Source of the DNA: Setoptus koraiensis
Lineage: Eukaryota; Arthropoda
NCBI GenBank assembly: GCA_048013815.1
Contig: CM106586.1
Span: 15,252,001 to 15,316,000 of the forward strand
Length of the DNA: 64,000 nucleotides
Direction: 5' to 3'
Position numbers and translations under genes: made by a program. The notes beneath the pieces were generated by a model that saw only the letters and a program-made list of their open reading frames with translations, searched no databases and was not told the origin of the DNA. Shown one piece after another: positions 47,530 through 59,199 of this stretch. The number at the start of each line of letters is the position of its first letter. The first letter of the stretch is position 1.

Positions 47530-47921
47530 GAATTACTATCTAACTTGCTTAGATGAGGATGCGAGGGATTCTGGTCGACCAAAGCCAGTGTCTACAAACA
47601 AGGATTCAACTAACCCACTAATCCAATGATTTGTCTGTTGCTAGTAAGTGTTGGTGCTCTTCCAAAGACAATATCCAGGGTTTTATTCAGGAACTCTGTT
47701 GCAAATAAAATAAGAAAATTCATTGATATCCTGGGGTATTGTGTTGATATTCGGCTAGTCTGACACATAACAGACAAACACTAACAAAACGACAAATTGT
47801 ACACGTAACATGCTGAAAGAATGATGAGATGATTTGTGCACATTATCATCATGTCGATTGATTGGCCTGTCTATAGTGATGTAGAATATGTATTTGTTGG
47901 CAGATAAGAAGTGTCTATAAA

Positions 47922-48979
47922 CTATTGTCGTTGGGCGGCATGCGTTGCCGCCGATACTTCGAGGGCTTTGGTAGATTCAAAATCTATCATTGTATAGGCG
48001 AGTTGTGTGTCCTCTTGTTTGAGCTGTGTAGATTGTAGTGGAATGTTATTATGTTTAACCATTTGTGATTTTGATAATTCATCTGTTTGACTGATAATGG
48101 CAGCATCAGTGGATGTGGATGCGTCTTTGGTGTTGTTGTTGCATAATGACGACTTGTCAATTGTGCCATTTGTATCACTTTTCACAAATTGATTATTATG
48201 GGTATTCGTTGTTGTTGTGTGGTGAGAGAGTTGTTTGCCTCGATTGTTTGTTGCATTGTCTGATTGATTATGATGATGAAAAAGACCATCGGTGCCACAA
48301 TGTGCATTTCGCGTGACAAAATTCTCTATTTGGCTCATCTGATTGTTGTTGGGTGTGTCGGTGGACCTCTGACGAACATTTTGATTTCTTGCGGCGGGCA
48401 GTTCCTGGAAAAGATCTTGATCGTTAAGGCCAGCCTTGAGTATATTCTCTCTGAGCATGTTAATAAGATCGAGGCCACGGTCCACTTTGAAGGCATAAAT
48501 GCCAGTGCCCAGGGGACCCTTGCGTCCACTTTCAAAGCTGAACTGATTATCATCACAACCGTATCTTCGTATGCAACTGATAGGCCACCTCAAAGGAAAC
48601 TTGCCAGGCCGATAGAAGGTGAGATCTGAGTTGGTTAGTTGTATTTCGCCCCGTGAAACCTCCTCTCCGTCTTCGTTGACATTACAAGCCTGTTTTTGTT
48701 GTTGTATAATAAATGTGGATGTAAGATATATGGATGGATGGATTAGTTAGTTATTTAGTTAGTAAATTATTGTAAGATATTAGTAACTATTGTTGTTACT
48801 GTTCTTCTGGATTGTGTTATTTGTTGTGTCGCACCGAAGCCCAACAATTGGCAATCGGTCAGTAGAATGGTTACCTTGAATCGAATTTCTGGACGGTCCA
48901 AATTAACCGACTCAATAGATTCTGTACGGATACTGCCCGCAGTATAAACACATTTCATCAGCGTCTGAAGAATGTTCAT
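47922..48979 (-). CDS. FRS2-like PTB-domain docking protein
   Basis: Exons 48875-48979 and 47922-48689 join in phase 0 (RFK then ACNVNEDG) to give 290 residues. The IRS-type PTB domain spans about residues 28-115. FRS2-like landmarks are EIQLTNSDLTFY, WPISCIRRYGCDDNQFSFESGR, GIYAFKVDR and LINMLREN. The remainder is Asn/Thr/His/Ser-rich, without obvious Grb2 (YxN) sites. A C-terminal AYTMIDFESTKAL segment resembles the YAxID-type motif near the end of vertebrate FRS2/FRS3. FRS2 proteins couple FGF and neurotrophin receptors to Ras/MAPK. Two oddities: the protein is much shorter than vertebrate FRS2 (about 500 residues), and the visible N-terminus (MNILQTLMKC) lacks the Gly2 myristoylation signal. 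An acceptor-like CAG within exon 1 leaves room for another first exon. Confidence 0.8.
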
Positions 48980-50653
48980 CTTTTTGTTTTGTTGCCCCAG
49001 AGATTATTTGCTTGATCTGATTGCTTTGTGAAACGTACGAGTGTGCAATTGATAAATAACTGATTATCTGCAATATTAATAATAATAAATAATAAAATGA
49101 ATAGCTCGCTGTTTATTGTGATGGTAATATTGTTGATTATGTCAGCAATATTTGCAGCATTAGCACCATGTTTGTTGCGATGATGTACTAAGTGTATAAA
49201 TATAGTACAACAACGACGCTTGTTGTTTACATGAGGGGGTATATATGCTCATGAGTCAGATGACAACGGTACCCACTGTATAGGCCATTTGGCATGATAT
49301 AGTGTGGTGAACGCTGTAAGATGATTTATTGCACATGGCACAATACAGCGGACACCATACTAGCAGTAACTACTTTGCATACTTGGTAGGGTTTATTCAT
49401 GTTGTTGTTGACGATAGTAACTGATCGTGAGATGGACAAATACAGTAATAACAATAATGCTGATTGCTGTTGTTCGGTTAAAAAAACAAAACAATAGTGG
49501 CCACAAATGTACACGCGGACGCATATCATGAATCCATATGCTTCAATACGACAACCGCTGCTCAGTAACCAACTGACCACCATCCTCTCGTGTCGATACA
49601 ATTACACCCACACATTCAACTCGATCACTCTGATATCTGTCATGATTGTTATTCCCAACGCCCGAAGCAATCAGTTTGGATGTGTTCTGTTATGGGCCAG
49701 CTTCATTCGATCAGTCGGATCGATTTGATTCGAATATGCAATTGTTGTTCGACAGGACAGTCTGTTTGAGCAGGTATCACGCGAACGAGCTCCACGACAA
49801 CATTATGTTACGAGGTGCACACGCCACCATCTTTTGCCAGCACCAGCCAGCACCAGCCACCACCAATCCTTTGTGGGCTAGCGAGCAATATTCTCATATT
49901 ATCAGAGTAATGTTTTGTTGTTGATATCTCGAATCATAGTGTTTGCTCTCGGTATTTGATATTGCGGCAAAGTGAGGCAAATTTCAGGCCTTATTTAAAA
50001 TGTAAATTATGGCATCGAGTCAATCGCTAGAAATATCACATTGATGCCAGCATTTGTTTGCTAGTGCTTGCGACACAATGTGTTACTCTGAGGATCATGT
50101 GGATGCATTATCCGAGTTACACATAAATCTTCTGACTCATTATACCAATCATTGACTAGACACATAAACGAGTCTACAAACGAATAAACAAATTGTCGCC
50201 AAATCCTAGACCAATTGACGTTGCCAGTACAAGTTCACCGTTCTTCCTCTTATTCTTTTAACAAAGGTGATCAACCTCTAGCGGACTGTTCTGTTATGTA
50301 CAAGTCAGCTGTTTTTATTATTCGTACACATTGCATTAGCGAGTTGTGTGTTGTTTCAATGCAACATGCACCTGCATAAAATCGTTCAACTCATTCCGTG
50401 AGGACACAGTCCGCTACATGTACCACACTATTAATATAGGAGCTTCTATTGGAAATGATTTTCTTTCCCTCTATTTCAAAGGAATTTTATCTTTACTATT
50501 TTGATTATATAATAAATGAATTTTTCTAAAATTGCCATTGCAATCTAAAATAAACGTTGTAATGTAAAAATTTAAAATTGACAAGTCAATCCTATCATCC
50601 ATCCCAGATTATCATTACTAGTGTGCTGCTAGTAAGATAATATTAATAATATC
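48980..50653. other. Divergent intergenic region between the FRS2-like gene and METTL14
   Basis: About 1.7 kb between two divergent start codons. No exon or TATA box was identified; scattered AT-rich and CA-containing words only. It must hold both promoters unless further untranslated exons exist. Confidence 0.45.
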
Positions 50654-52140
50654 ATGTTGAAATGGATGAAAGACCAATCGAAAAGACGAAGAAGTCTATT
50701 AGCTCAGCAGGTAAGCAGTACAAATCATATCATCTCACTTAATCAATTTTTCCATTATAATTATCTAAATGCTAATTTACAATATGCGACTATTTCTATC
50801 ATTCATGACACTAGTTTGGAGCAAGCGATACCAACGAGCTTAGCAGTTTTCTTGGAACTGAGGAGGAGAAATGTAAGATGCATCGATCTAGTCGCTTGTC
50901 ATTCGGTAATCACACTCATCCTTCACCACCGAGCATAAGTAATGCGAACAACAATCACCTAACAAGGCGCCGATCTAACGCCACTGATGATGACACAAGA
51001 CCCGATGGTGTTGATGACGACGAGGAAACATATAAATACACTGGCTCGAGTACCTTTCTCAAGGTATGCACCCTATTTTTATTTGACACATCACCATGAA
51101 CATCAACTATCTTTTTTTCCTTGTGATATTCTTATATTGACAATTTTCTTTCTCGAACTCATCTCCATCACCATGCCTATACTTATTTCTAGGGGACGCA
51201 AAGTGCTAATCCTCATAATGACTACTGTCAACATTATGTTGATACTGGACAAAGACCCCAGAATTTCATCAGAGATTATGGATTGCATGATAGATTCGAA
51301 GAATACCCAAAACTGAAAGAACTCATCAAACTCAAAGACGAGCTTATATCAATCACTGCAACCCCGCCCATGTATCTTAGATGCGATCTGAGACAGTTTG
51401 ATCTCTGTGAGTTAGACTGTAAATTTGATGTTATTTTAGTGGAACCCCCTCTAGAAGAGTATCAGCGGACACAAGGAGTAACAAATACGAACTTTTGGTA
51501 TTGGGCAGATATCATGAAATTGCAGATAGAAGAAGTCGCCGCACAAAGGTCTTTTATATTTTTGTGGTGTGGATCCTCAGACGGCTTAGATTTGGGCCGC
51601 CAATGTCTGCGTAAATGGGGCTTCAGGCGTTGTGAGGATATCTGCTGGATCAAAACGAACGCCAACAATATAGGACATAGTAAAAATTTAGAACCTAAAG
51701 CAATCTTTCAACGAACGAAAGAGCACTGTCTAATGGGTATCAAAGGTACTGTAAGAAGGAGCACTGATGGAGACTTCATACATGCAAATGTTGATATTGA
51801 TCTTATAATCAGCGAGGAACCAAAATATGGTACAGCAGAAAAACCCAAAGAGATCTTCCATATAATAGAACACTTTTGCTTAGGACGTAGGAGGTTGCAT
51901 ATATTTGGGCGAGATTCAATACTAAGACCTGGATGGCTGTCCATAGGGCCTGAACTTACAAATAGTAACTTCAAGGCGGATATTTATAAATCTTATTTCC
52001 GAAGAAACTCGACAGACTACCTGACAGGATGCACTGATAGAATTGAGTCATTGAGGCCAAAGTCACCACCACCAAAACCTCCAATGATTTTATCAAAAAG
52101 TGGTTTCTCTAGAAAAAGGAAGCTGATGGACAATCCCTAG
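50654..52140 (+). CDS. METTL14: METTL14, RNA-binding subunit of the m6A mRNA methyltransferase
   Basis: Exons 50654-50710, 50815-51063 and 51193-52140, all in phase 0, give 417 residues (human 456). The N-terminal helix carries RRRSLLAQQ, followed by a variable linker and [25 protein letters not shown] at the start of the methyltransferase fold. EPPL (186-189) replaces the catalytic DPPW of METTL3, as in all METTL14 proteins, so this subunit is the structural, RNA-holding partner. [18 protein letters not shown] and [13 protein letters not shown] are nearly invariant family blocks. METTL14 works as a heterodimer with METTL3 in the nucleus. The C-terminus stops soon after RPKSPPPKP with a short basic end ([10 protein letters not shown]), without the RGG-repeat tail of vertebrate METTL14. 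The start codon has no competing upstream in-frame Met. Confidence 0.96.
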
Positions 52141-52913
52141 AGCTGGTCTCTACTAACAGTCGGCAGTATTCATTATGTGATATAAAAGTTGACCTATTTT
52201 ATTGGGTTGATTTAGAATCTCCAAATAGATGAAACAGAACAATTATAATATATATCTATATAATGTAGATGAGATATCAAAATGTATTTTCAGATTATAC
52301 TGATGTGATTTTTTTAGTATATATTAAAGTGCGAAGCTCTAACTGCTCATTTAGACAAAAAATATCATGCCTCTTCGATTAAATTTTTCCCTGCTAAAGT
52401 AGAACTAGTTTTCAGCTCAAGTTGAAGGGACAAGTGCCTTGCAGATATTGATTGATACTCAGAGTCGAATGTAATTCAGTTGAAGGAAAAGTAACGAACC
52501 TGAGATCATAGTTCATAATTTCAGTCTTACAGCTCTGTATGCGAACCGAAAATGAAGTAGTCGAGCTCACGATGAACCGATTTTATCTCTATTCATTTGC
52601 GAAGTGTCGTGCACCATAACGTTTCAGATGTAATGTGTATTTTTTTTTGCAAAATAACGATTAAAATTGAGCAGCAATGTCTCACAGATGCAATGACAGA
52701 CTGTCTGGAGTTACCATAATAACATCTATGAGGCAATTCAAATATAACTATTAATATGTAATATTTTCATTCGTTAAATAGATTGTAAGTATTTTCACTA
52801 TGTTAGTGGTCATGCTAATGTCACCAATAATAACTTATGCACTTTATGCAACCAGTCGCTTTCTCAATGACATTTATTAAGTCGATTAATATTTTACTTC
52901 CGTCCACTGACAC
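52141..52913. other. Convergent 3' region of METTL14 and ADCK1
   Basis: About 770 bases that must contain both 3' untranslated regions. A minus-strand AATAAA at 52873-52878 fits ADCK1. For METTL14 only an ATTAAA variant near 52322 was seen. Confidence 0.5.
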
Positions 52914-54479
52914 TCATGTCTCATCGGCATCTAAAAACGGCTGAGGGGCTCTCGTTAGATACCATTTGAGCCACAAGAAGAACTGATACATTCTCAACTT
53001 GAAGTCTATCCAGCGATGAGATGATCTGACTTTGAACCTGCACTTCCAATCTTTGCAGTTAGCCATGAGTCTTCTATGGACGTTTTCAGAACAATATCTT
53101 GTCATTATTATGAATGACATCTGTTGGCCTTTGGTCCCAAGTCGGGTTTCAATGCTCCTTAGTAGATCATTTGTTTTAAAAATGAGCAACAATTCTCTTG
53201 GAACACTTGATAATAATTGATTGATTTCATACATATATCTCGTGGCATAAGATTTTATTTCTTTTTCCTCTGATTGCATTGCTTTCCCGTCTATGTGCTC
53301 AGTTATACCGCGAACAACTGCCGACCAGGGTCTACCCGAAACAATACAGGCTAATATGCCATAGAGATCACCAACTCCTAATTCGCCGGCAAATTTTTTA
53401 ATATTATCCATGTCAGCCTGTATCAGGGCCAGCCAGAGACTGCTATAATTTTTCCTAAAGTTGTCACTCAAATGAGTGTACAGCCCGTGATCCAATAGAA
53501 TGATCTCGGCTCCTTTCTCTTCTGAATTTCTAACTAAGATATTTCCAGGGTGAGGGTCACAATGAACGTGTCCATGTTTAAATATCATGTCACAAAACAA
53601 AGTATCGAGACGTCTCGTTAGTTGATGCTTATCAATTCCTGAACTATCAATATATTTTGAGTCACTTATCATGCCACCAGTAACAAAATCCATAACTAAT
53701 ATTCTCGATGAAGTATGTTTCCAATGCACTTTTGGAATCACTAACCAACTGAAATTCTCTAATAGTTTACTAGTTTTGTCTGCATTCTCTCCTTCGTATG
53801 TGAAGTTAAGCTCAATTGGTAGATTCTTTTTAATTGTTTCGGCCAACCACAATAGTGAGAAGTTTGGAAATAGTTTAGCTATAACATTCACGGACAGGTC
53901 TATTGTAGCGAGATCGACGTAGCCATGTTTTTTGACACGTGGATGCTGCACTTTAACAGCCACCTCCTTGCCACTCTCTTTCAATTTAGCCCTGTGGACT
54001 TGGGCTATCGAGGCCACCCCAACTGGCTCTATATCGAACTCCTCAAACAGGTCTTCCAGTTCAGCTTTCAGGTCCTCCCGGATCACTTGCTTTATAGAAT
54101 CAATATCACTTCTTGGGGCTTGATTATGTAGGACAGATAATACATCGACATACTCTATAGGTACTAAATAAGGTAGTGCTGCTATATGTTGGCCGACTTT
54201 GATATAGATTCCACCATTGGCACGGCATAACTCCAGTAGGCTATTGGCAGATTTCCTATGGATCATTGACCATTGTTTCATTGATTTTTCCGAGAAATCA
54301 TCATACTCCTTGTTGTCAGTTAGTTTCTGATAATCATAAGCAATTTTGGACACTGTAAAAGCGGCACGTCCCAGCCTGGCAAAACCGATATCACGTAGAT
54401 TCCAATCATTATCCTTGAGGGCCAGGACACTTCCCACTCCAACGGCACCCAAAGTGCCGTATTTGATAAGTGATATCAT
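52914..54479 (-). CDS. ADCK1: ADCK1, mitochondrial UbiB-family kinase-like protein
   Basis: A single-exon frame of 521 residues (human ADCK1 about 523). A hydrophobic N-terminal segment (YGTLGAVGVGSVLAL) is followed by the UbiB hallmark KVGQ (94-97) in GGIYIKVGQHIAALP. The kinase-like core shows VASIAQVHRA, VAVKVQHP, HCDPHPGNILV and the metal-binding LLDHGLY. In this family the KxGQ segment folds over the active site, and the proteins act as atypical ATPases linked to mitochondrial lipid and cristae homeostasis. Several animals show ADCK1 effects on mitochondrial shape. All key motifs are intact and the length is normal. The gene lies between METTL14 (convergent) and the first EcR gene (same strand). 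Confidence 0.95.
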   Translation of the reverse strand: MISLIKYGTLGAVGVGSVLALKDNDWNLRDIGFARLGRAAFTVSKIAYDYQKLTDNKEYDDFSEKSMKQWSMIHRKSANSLLELCRANGGIYIKVGQHIAALPYLVPIEYVDVLSVLHNQAPRSDIDSIKQVIREDLKAELEDLFEEFDIEPVGVASIAQVHRAKLKESGKEVAVKVQHPRVKKHGYVDLATIDLSVNVIAKLFPNFSLLWLAETIKKNLPIELNFTYEGENADKTSKLLENFSWLVIPKVHWKHTSSRILVMDFVTGGMISDSKYIDSSGIDKHQLTRRLDTLFCDMIFKHGHVHCDPHPGNILVRNSEEKGAEIILLDHGLYTHLSDNFRKNYSSLWLALIQADMDNIKKFAGELGVGDLYGILACIVSGRPWSAVVRGITEHIDGKAMQSEEKEIKSYATRYMYEINQLLSSVPRELLLIFKTNDLLRSIETRLGTKGQQMSFIIMTRYCSENVHRRLMANCKDWKCRFKVRSSHRWIDFKLRMYQFFLWLKWYLTRAPQPFLDADET

Positions 54480-55023
54480 AGGTATTAACGGTCAAGGAAT
54501 CCAGTTTAATCACTTTTGGTTAGAATCATGAAAGAATGGACATCAAGCAATTAGTTGGTACCAAAAATAGATTATGGTTCATCCAAATTCTGGATGATTA
54601 TTGAGATCAATGACGAAAAATAGTCACGTTGTTTCTACATTTTAAGCGCCAAATTTAGTTTTGTCGTGAAAGATTTTTCACGCGAAGATTTGCACACATA
54701 ATGAACAGCCTTTCTGACGCAATCTATCACCCATATGTTGTGTTCAACAAAGTTTAATGTGTTGATGCATTAGCACGTCCGTCGAAACAAGTCTATTTTG
54801 AATCTACTAGCAACTCAACTTGTAAACAATTCAGAAACCACTGTAGGAGTAACTAACAGAATGACCTACGTAGTATTAGATGAACAAAAGTATTGACTCA
54901 TGAATCGAGTCAAAATAACCGGACCTACAGACAAATAAAAATAGAAGAAGAATGGTCACATGGTAAACAGAATTATTATTATTACTCTCTACTATGCGTC
55001 GTTACTTAAAAATAACACATAAT
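54480..55023. other. Spacer between ADCK1 and the first EcR gene
   Basis: About 540 bases that must hold the ADCK1 promoter and the 3' end of EcR copy A, which are on the same strand. No clear polyadenylation hexamer for EcR copy A was found close to the stop. Confidence 0.45.
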
Positions 55024-56940
55024 TCAATCTTGGACGTCCCATATTTCTGCCAGGAAGTCAGGCAGACGTTTGTTTTTAACTTTCAGTGAGAAACACACGT
55101 TACTGTTGACTATGCCAAGTGCTCTCAATTCTGTCAATATGGATAACATCCGGGCAAAATAACATTGACCTGGTTCTCGATGAGATTCTACATAGGCTTG
55201 CATTAACGATAAGTAATAGTCTTGTATTGCCTCGACTTTCTTCGGGTCCCTTAAATTGGGCCGATCGCTAAAAATGGTGAGGGCTGTAAGAAGTGCATAC
55301 TCTGATTCATCCAATCTTAAAATATAGATACTTTTACAAAAGTTGAACATGGCATCGGCTATGTCACCAATGTAGGCGCTCCTATAATTGGCTCTTGTAA
55401 ATGGTTGGTTGTTTGCAAATAGTATACTATCAGTTTTGATATCATATTTTCTAGAGGATCGCAACATCATGACCTCACTAGCACATGCTTTTAATAACGT
55501 GATTTGATCTTCTCTGGTGAGCTGTTCGAATCCTTTAACACGTTTGGAAAATTCAACAATTAATTGTACAGTCAATATGGTCATTTCGGTAACCTGCCTG
55601 AATTGATTGATCTGTTCGTCTTCATTCTTATTATAGGGCTGTAGTTGCACAGATATAATGACGATACGATAATGATATATACACACATAGAAATATATGA
55701 GAGTGGAACGAAAGGTGTTGCGATTAATTTTGAGATACATTATGTGATATGCAAACAGCGTTGCTATCGCCTTATTATAGTGGGCGCCGACATATGTAAG
55801 CACATATGTATCATTATTATTATGAATACCTACCGCTATTTTGCTTAGATCCTCCGCAGATGGTGAATCAAACTCTGCTTGGTATCGCACTAGGTGCTCT
55901 ATCATGGCTATCTGGTCCGGAGATAGAAATTTGGGTGTATACCTATTGATTTCAGTGGGTGCCACAGAGGTGTACATGACTCCATTTGGGTCTTTGGTGA
56001 TACTTGAATTGGTTGTACTATCAGATTTAATAATATTGCCAGAATGAAAATTAGGATGATAATGTGGATTAATAGTAATAGTGGGCGTCGGTGAAACAAT
56101 CAATGGGGTGGTGGTAGTTTTGTCGTCGCATGATGACGATGATCTTGTAGATGTGGTTGAGTCTTGAGTTAGTTGGTGATTGTTGTGATGATAGTGTTGT
56201 TGCGTTGTTGTGTGTTGCATTGGTGTAATAATATTGTTGTTGTGTGTGTTATTGCCAATAATTGTAAGATCATGATTTGAACTTTGGTTTGCCGAGTGCA
56301 ATGTTGTTGTGGTGTTTGAGGGCACTGTGTAAGGTGAAGTATGAATTGTAACATTGTTATTGATAGCGTGCAGCTGCTGATGGGTAGCGTGGGGCGCCAG
56401 CGGGGGCGGCTGCGGCGACGGGTGATGCGGTATATGCTGCTGCTGGGGGTGTTGATGATGATTATTGATATTATTGTTTAGACCACTGTTGATATTATTG
56501 ATGATGGCGCTATTGTGAAGATGATGGTTGTTGGTGTTGGTGTTACCATTATTGTTGTTGTAGTTGGCGTTGTTGCTAGTGCTGTTGCTGTTGTTGTTGT
56601 GATTTGTTGTGGTTGGCGTGGTGGCCGTAGTTGAGTTTGGGGCCTGCTTTTGGGCCTGTTTCGATTGCCTCTTGATGGCGCACTGATACTCGGGCACAAC
56701 ACATTCGGGCCTCATTCCAACAGTGAGACACTTCTTGAGTCGACACTCTTGGCATTTCCTTCGCATGTACATGTCAATCTCACAATTGTTTCCATATTTG
56801 CACGTATATTGATTGTTTTTGGTGATGGATCGCCTGAAAAAGCCCTTGCATCCCTCGCAGGTGAGCGCGTTGTAATGGTAGCCGCTGGCCCTGTCGCCGC
56901 ATACAAGGCACAGCTCCTCTTGTTGCCGTACGTCGGCCAT
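55024..56940 (-). CDS. EcR: Ecdysone receptor, tandem copy A
   Basis: Two coding exons, 55834-56940 and 55024-55638, joined in phase 0, give 573 residues. The frame also reads through the 195-base intron. The DNA-binding domain starts at residue 11 ([17 protein letters not shown]) with P-box CEGCKGFF and all zinc-ligand cysteines, followed by the EcR-type [12 protein letters not shown] extension. The hinge is long and Asn/His/Thr-rich. The ligand-binding domain runs from about residue 380 to the end and closes with helix 12 [10 protein letters not shown]. EcR heterodimerises with USP/RXR, binds 20-hydroxyecdysone or related ecdysteroids, and drives moulting genes. Exon 1 opens with [10 protein letters not shown] directly before the domain, so no A/B (AF-1) region is encoded unless upstream exons exist. 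A second EcR gene (copy B) follows on the same strand. LBD exons of A and B are about 93% identical by eye. Confidence 0.93.
   Translation of the reverse strand: MADVRQQEELCLVCGDRASGYHYNALTCEGCKGFFRRSITKNNQYTCKYGNNCEIDMYMRRKCQECRLKKCLTVGMRPECVVPEYQCAIKRQSKQAQKQAPNSTTATTPTTTNHNNNSNSTSNNANYNNNNGNTNTNNHHLHNSAIINNINSGLNNNINNHHQHPQQQHIPHHPSPQPPPLAPHATHQQLHAINNNVTIHTSPYTVPSNTTTTLHSANQSSNHDLTIIGNNTHNNNIITPMQHTTTQQHYHHNNHQLTQDSTTSTRSSSSCDDKTTTTPLIVSPTPTITINPHYHPNFHSGNIIKSDSTTNSSITKDPNGVMYTSVAPTEINRYTPKFLSPDQIAMIEHLVRYQAEFDSPSAEDLSKIAVGIHNNNDTYVLTYVGAHYNKAIATLFAYHIMYLKINRNTFRSTLIYFYVCIYHYRIVIISVQLQPYNKNEDEQINQFRQVTEMTILTVQLIVEFSKRVKGFEQLTREDQITLLKACASEVMMLRSSRKYDIKTDSILFANNQPFTRANYRSAYIGDIADAMFNFCKSIYILRLDESEYALLTALTIFSDRPNLRDPKKVEAIQDYYLSLMQAYVESHREPGQCYFARMLSILTELRALGIVNSNVCFSLKVKNKRLPDFLAEIWDVQD
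55639..55833 (-). other. In-frame, stop-free intron of EcR copy A
   Basis: The GTAGGTATT donor after AGC-AAA-ATA-GCG and the CTACAG acceptor bound a 195-base intron (65 codons) with no stop in the coding frame. In copy B the equivalent intron (61585-61741) is 157 bases and contains a stop, and its GTAAGT donor is at the same codon. That supports splicing in copy A too. Retention would insert 65 residues, hydrophobic in part, between the hinge and the ligand-binding domain. Confidence 0.85.
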
Positions 56941-57200
56941 CGCTGCTGCTGCTGCTCGACTGATTTGTGTGGTATAAATATTGTGATATTAATTGATTGA
57001 ATTAATTTAATAATAATATTATATAATGGCGATAATAATAATAGTGACGCTGATAATAATGATAATAATGGCCGATAGTGTGTGCAGCCAGTGGGATAAT
57101 CGCTCAATTGGTTGGCCTGCGAATGATGCAAAATCAATTGTTCACCATTGGACGCCCGTATTTGACTGACTGGCTGTGTGTGTGTGTGTGTGTATGCGCG

Positions 57201-57228
57201 CTGGGTTCACTGTGATGTCGTTGCTCGC
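57201..57228. promoter_or_regulatory. Conserved upstream element 1, EcR copy A
   Basis: 28 bases match 63851-63878 upstream of EcR copy B with one mismatch. The element contains GGGTTCAC followed by TGATGTC. GGGTTCA equals one half-site of the classical ecdysone response element; the second half is weak. It lies about 260 bases upstream of the start codon. Confidence 0.6.
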
Positions 57229-57643
57229 TAGATAAATGGCCAGCTTGCCTGTGTTTGCCTATACAGGCTGTTCAAAATGCGACCAGCACTATGGTTGCCG
57301 TAGCGCAGTGTGCAGTGAACAAGTTATATGCGTCATAGTCAAGTTGCTGAAGCTGCGAGCGTTGTGTGTGTGTGTGTGTGTGTTCGATTTCAATGTCGAA
57401 AGAATGTCCACTGGTCCAGCAAGCCGTCGGCAGCAGCAGCAGCAGCGCACTCTGATGATCAGACTACGATCATCAGCGCTGCTGTTGCACTGCACCAACC
57501 AACACAAGCGCACCAATTTCGCTTGCTCTGTACACTAGCACTATAGTACAGTGACTGTGGTGCAGTCAGTGTACACTGCACACACTGTGCAGTGCAGGGC
57601 TACACACACACCATTGGAGCAGCGCACACACATACACTGTGTA

Positions 57644-57644
<1 letters not shown>

Positions 57645-57683
<39 letters not shown>
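57645..57683. repeat. (CA)n microsatellite
   Basis: An uninterrupted CA run. Further shorter CA and GT runs lie at about 57361-57382, 57719-57738, 57789-57806, 58513-58533 and 58606-58642. Confidence 0.95.
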
Positions 57684-57688
<5 letters not shown>

Positions 57689-58605
57689 TGATGGCCGTTC
57701 AAGATTAAATGGCACCACTGTGTGTGTGTGTGTGTGTGCGCTTAGCTTAGCGATGGCGGGGCACAGCAGTGGGGGTGGCACCATGGAAACACACACACAC
57801 ACACACGTTCGGTCGCATCGAACCAAGTGAGTGCGGCCGACATTGTAACACAGTCGCACAGCAACGGCAACAATAGCACACAACAACAACAACAAACATG
57901 GCTAGCAGCGGCAGCAGTGCACTAGTGCAAATTCAATGTCGTTGCGATTCGTTTTTCATCGTTTGCCATCGCACGCTCTCTTATAAAACAAGATGATGAT
58001 GAGTACAGGTAGGGTGAAGCAAATCCCCAGCCTTTTCACTTGTCTATGCTACACTCTGTATTACATTATTATTATTATACACACGACAATGGCAGTTGCG
58101 TCAGTGTCGGCCAGACACGGTGAGCGACGCAGCCAGAGACGCGGCCAGAGAGAGAGAGAGAGAGAAATCACAACTCGTTGGCCAGAGGACAAAGCTCCAG
58201 CATCAACTGGCGGCTGGCTGCATGTTACACCCAGGCCAGTTTCTGGCGACTGGCGTCCGACAACTGCAAACAGTTTCCACTGCAAACAGTTTGCAGCAGC
58301 AACAACATGTTCCAGCGAGCGTAACTAGCAGCTGCTGCCAGATTCACTTGTGGCCCAGCGGTGGCACAAGCACAACAACGAATATCTTGTTGCTATCGCT
58401 ACAGCCACCTATCCACCACCACCGGTTTGTGTCTGTGTGTCGGTGTGTCGGTGTGCGCAACAACAACATTCTGTGCCTACGTGGCAATAGCAATTCTCTC
58501 TCGCTGAACCGCAACACACACACACACACACACAACACCAACAACCGACTGCTAACAACTGCTGCGCTAGTACGTTGGCTCTTTCCATCTGACAGACTCT
58601 GACAG

Positions 58606-58644
<39 letters not shown>

Positions 58645-59063
58645 ACAGCAATACTAATATTAACCAATACAATAATGTATTGCTGCTGCACAGGAAGACA
58701 CTTCCAATCAATCGAGCGATCACAGATCGCACAAGCAAACACATGCAGCTAGTTATAACACCTGTTCGCCCTGTGGCAATCCATTTATCACTACATATGT
58801 TCAACAGCGCACACACACACACACACGTAATACATAATAAACTCTATATGTAATGCCAGTGGCAGCCAGTAGACGGTGAATGGTGGAAAGTTCTTAATGA
58901 ACGACCAGCCCAACAACCCAGTCACTGTGGCCGCCCCACAAACAACAACAAACGGCTACGAACAAGTGCCAGTGTCTGCGCAATTCTAGCTAGCCAAATA
59001 GCTAACCAATAGCACATTAATATAAACGTTTCTGCTCTTTTTTCTGATTACTGTGCACTGTGT

Positions 59064-59098
59064 AAGTTGAAACAAAGACCACGACGACTTTCAAGGTC
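59064..59098. promoter_or_regulatory. Conserved upstream element 2, EcR copy A
   Basis: AAGTTGAAAC and TTTCAAGGTC occur 27 bases apart (start of the first to TCAAGGTC), with exactly the same spacing at 63921-63955 upstream of copy B. TCAAGGTC is close to the FTZ-F1/NR5A site (YCAAGGYCR), with only the last base unmatched. Confidence 0.55.
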
Positions 59099-59199
59099 TC
59101 TTTTGCCACTCTTTCTTTCTCTCTCTCCCTCGCTCTTTCTCTCTAGTTCTCGCTCGCTCTCTCACTCTCACTCGCTCTCTCATTGTGTAATGTGTGCGC

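Noticed and set aside
55024-56940. EcR copy A as one 638-residue uninterrupted protein
   Set aside because: The central 65 residues have no counterpart in copy B, have splice-site ends, and copy B has a spliced intron at exactly this codon.
58344-58822. Cys/Val/His/Thr-rich open frames upstream of EcR copy A
   Set aside because: Translations of CA/GT microsatellites.
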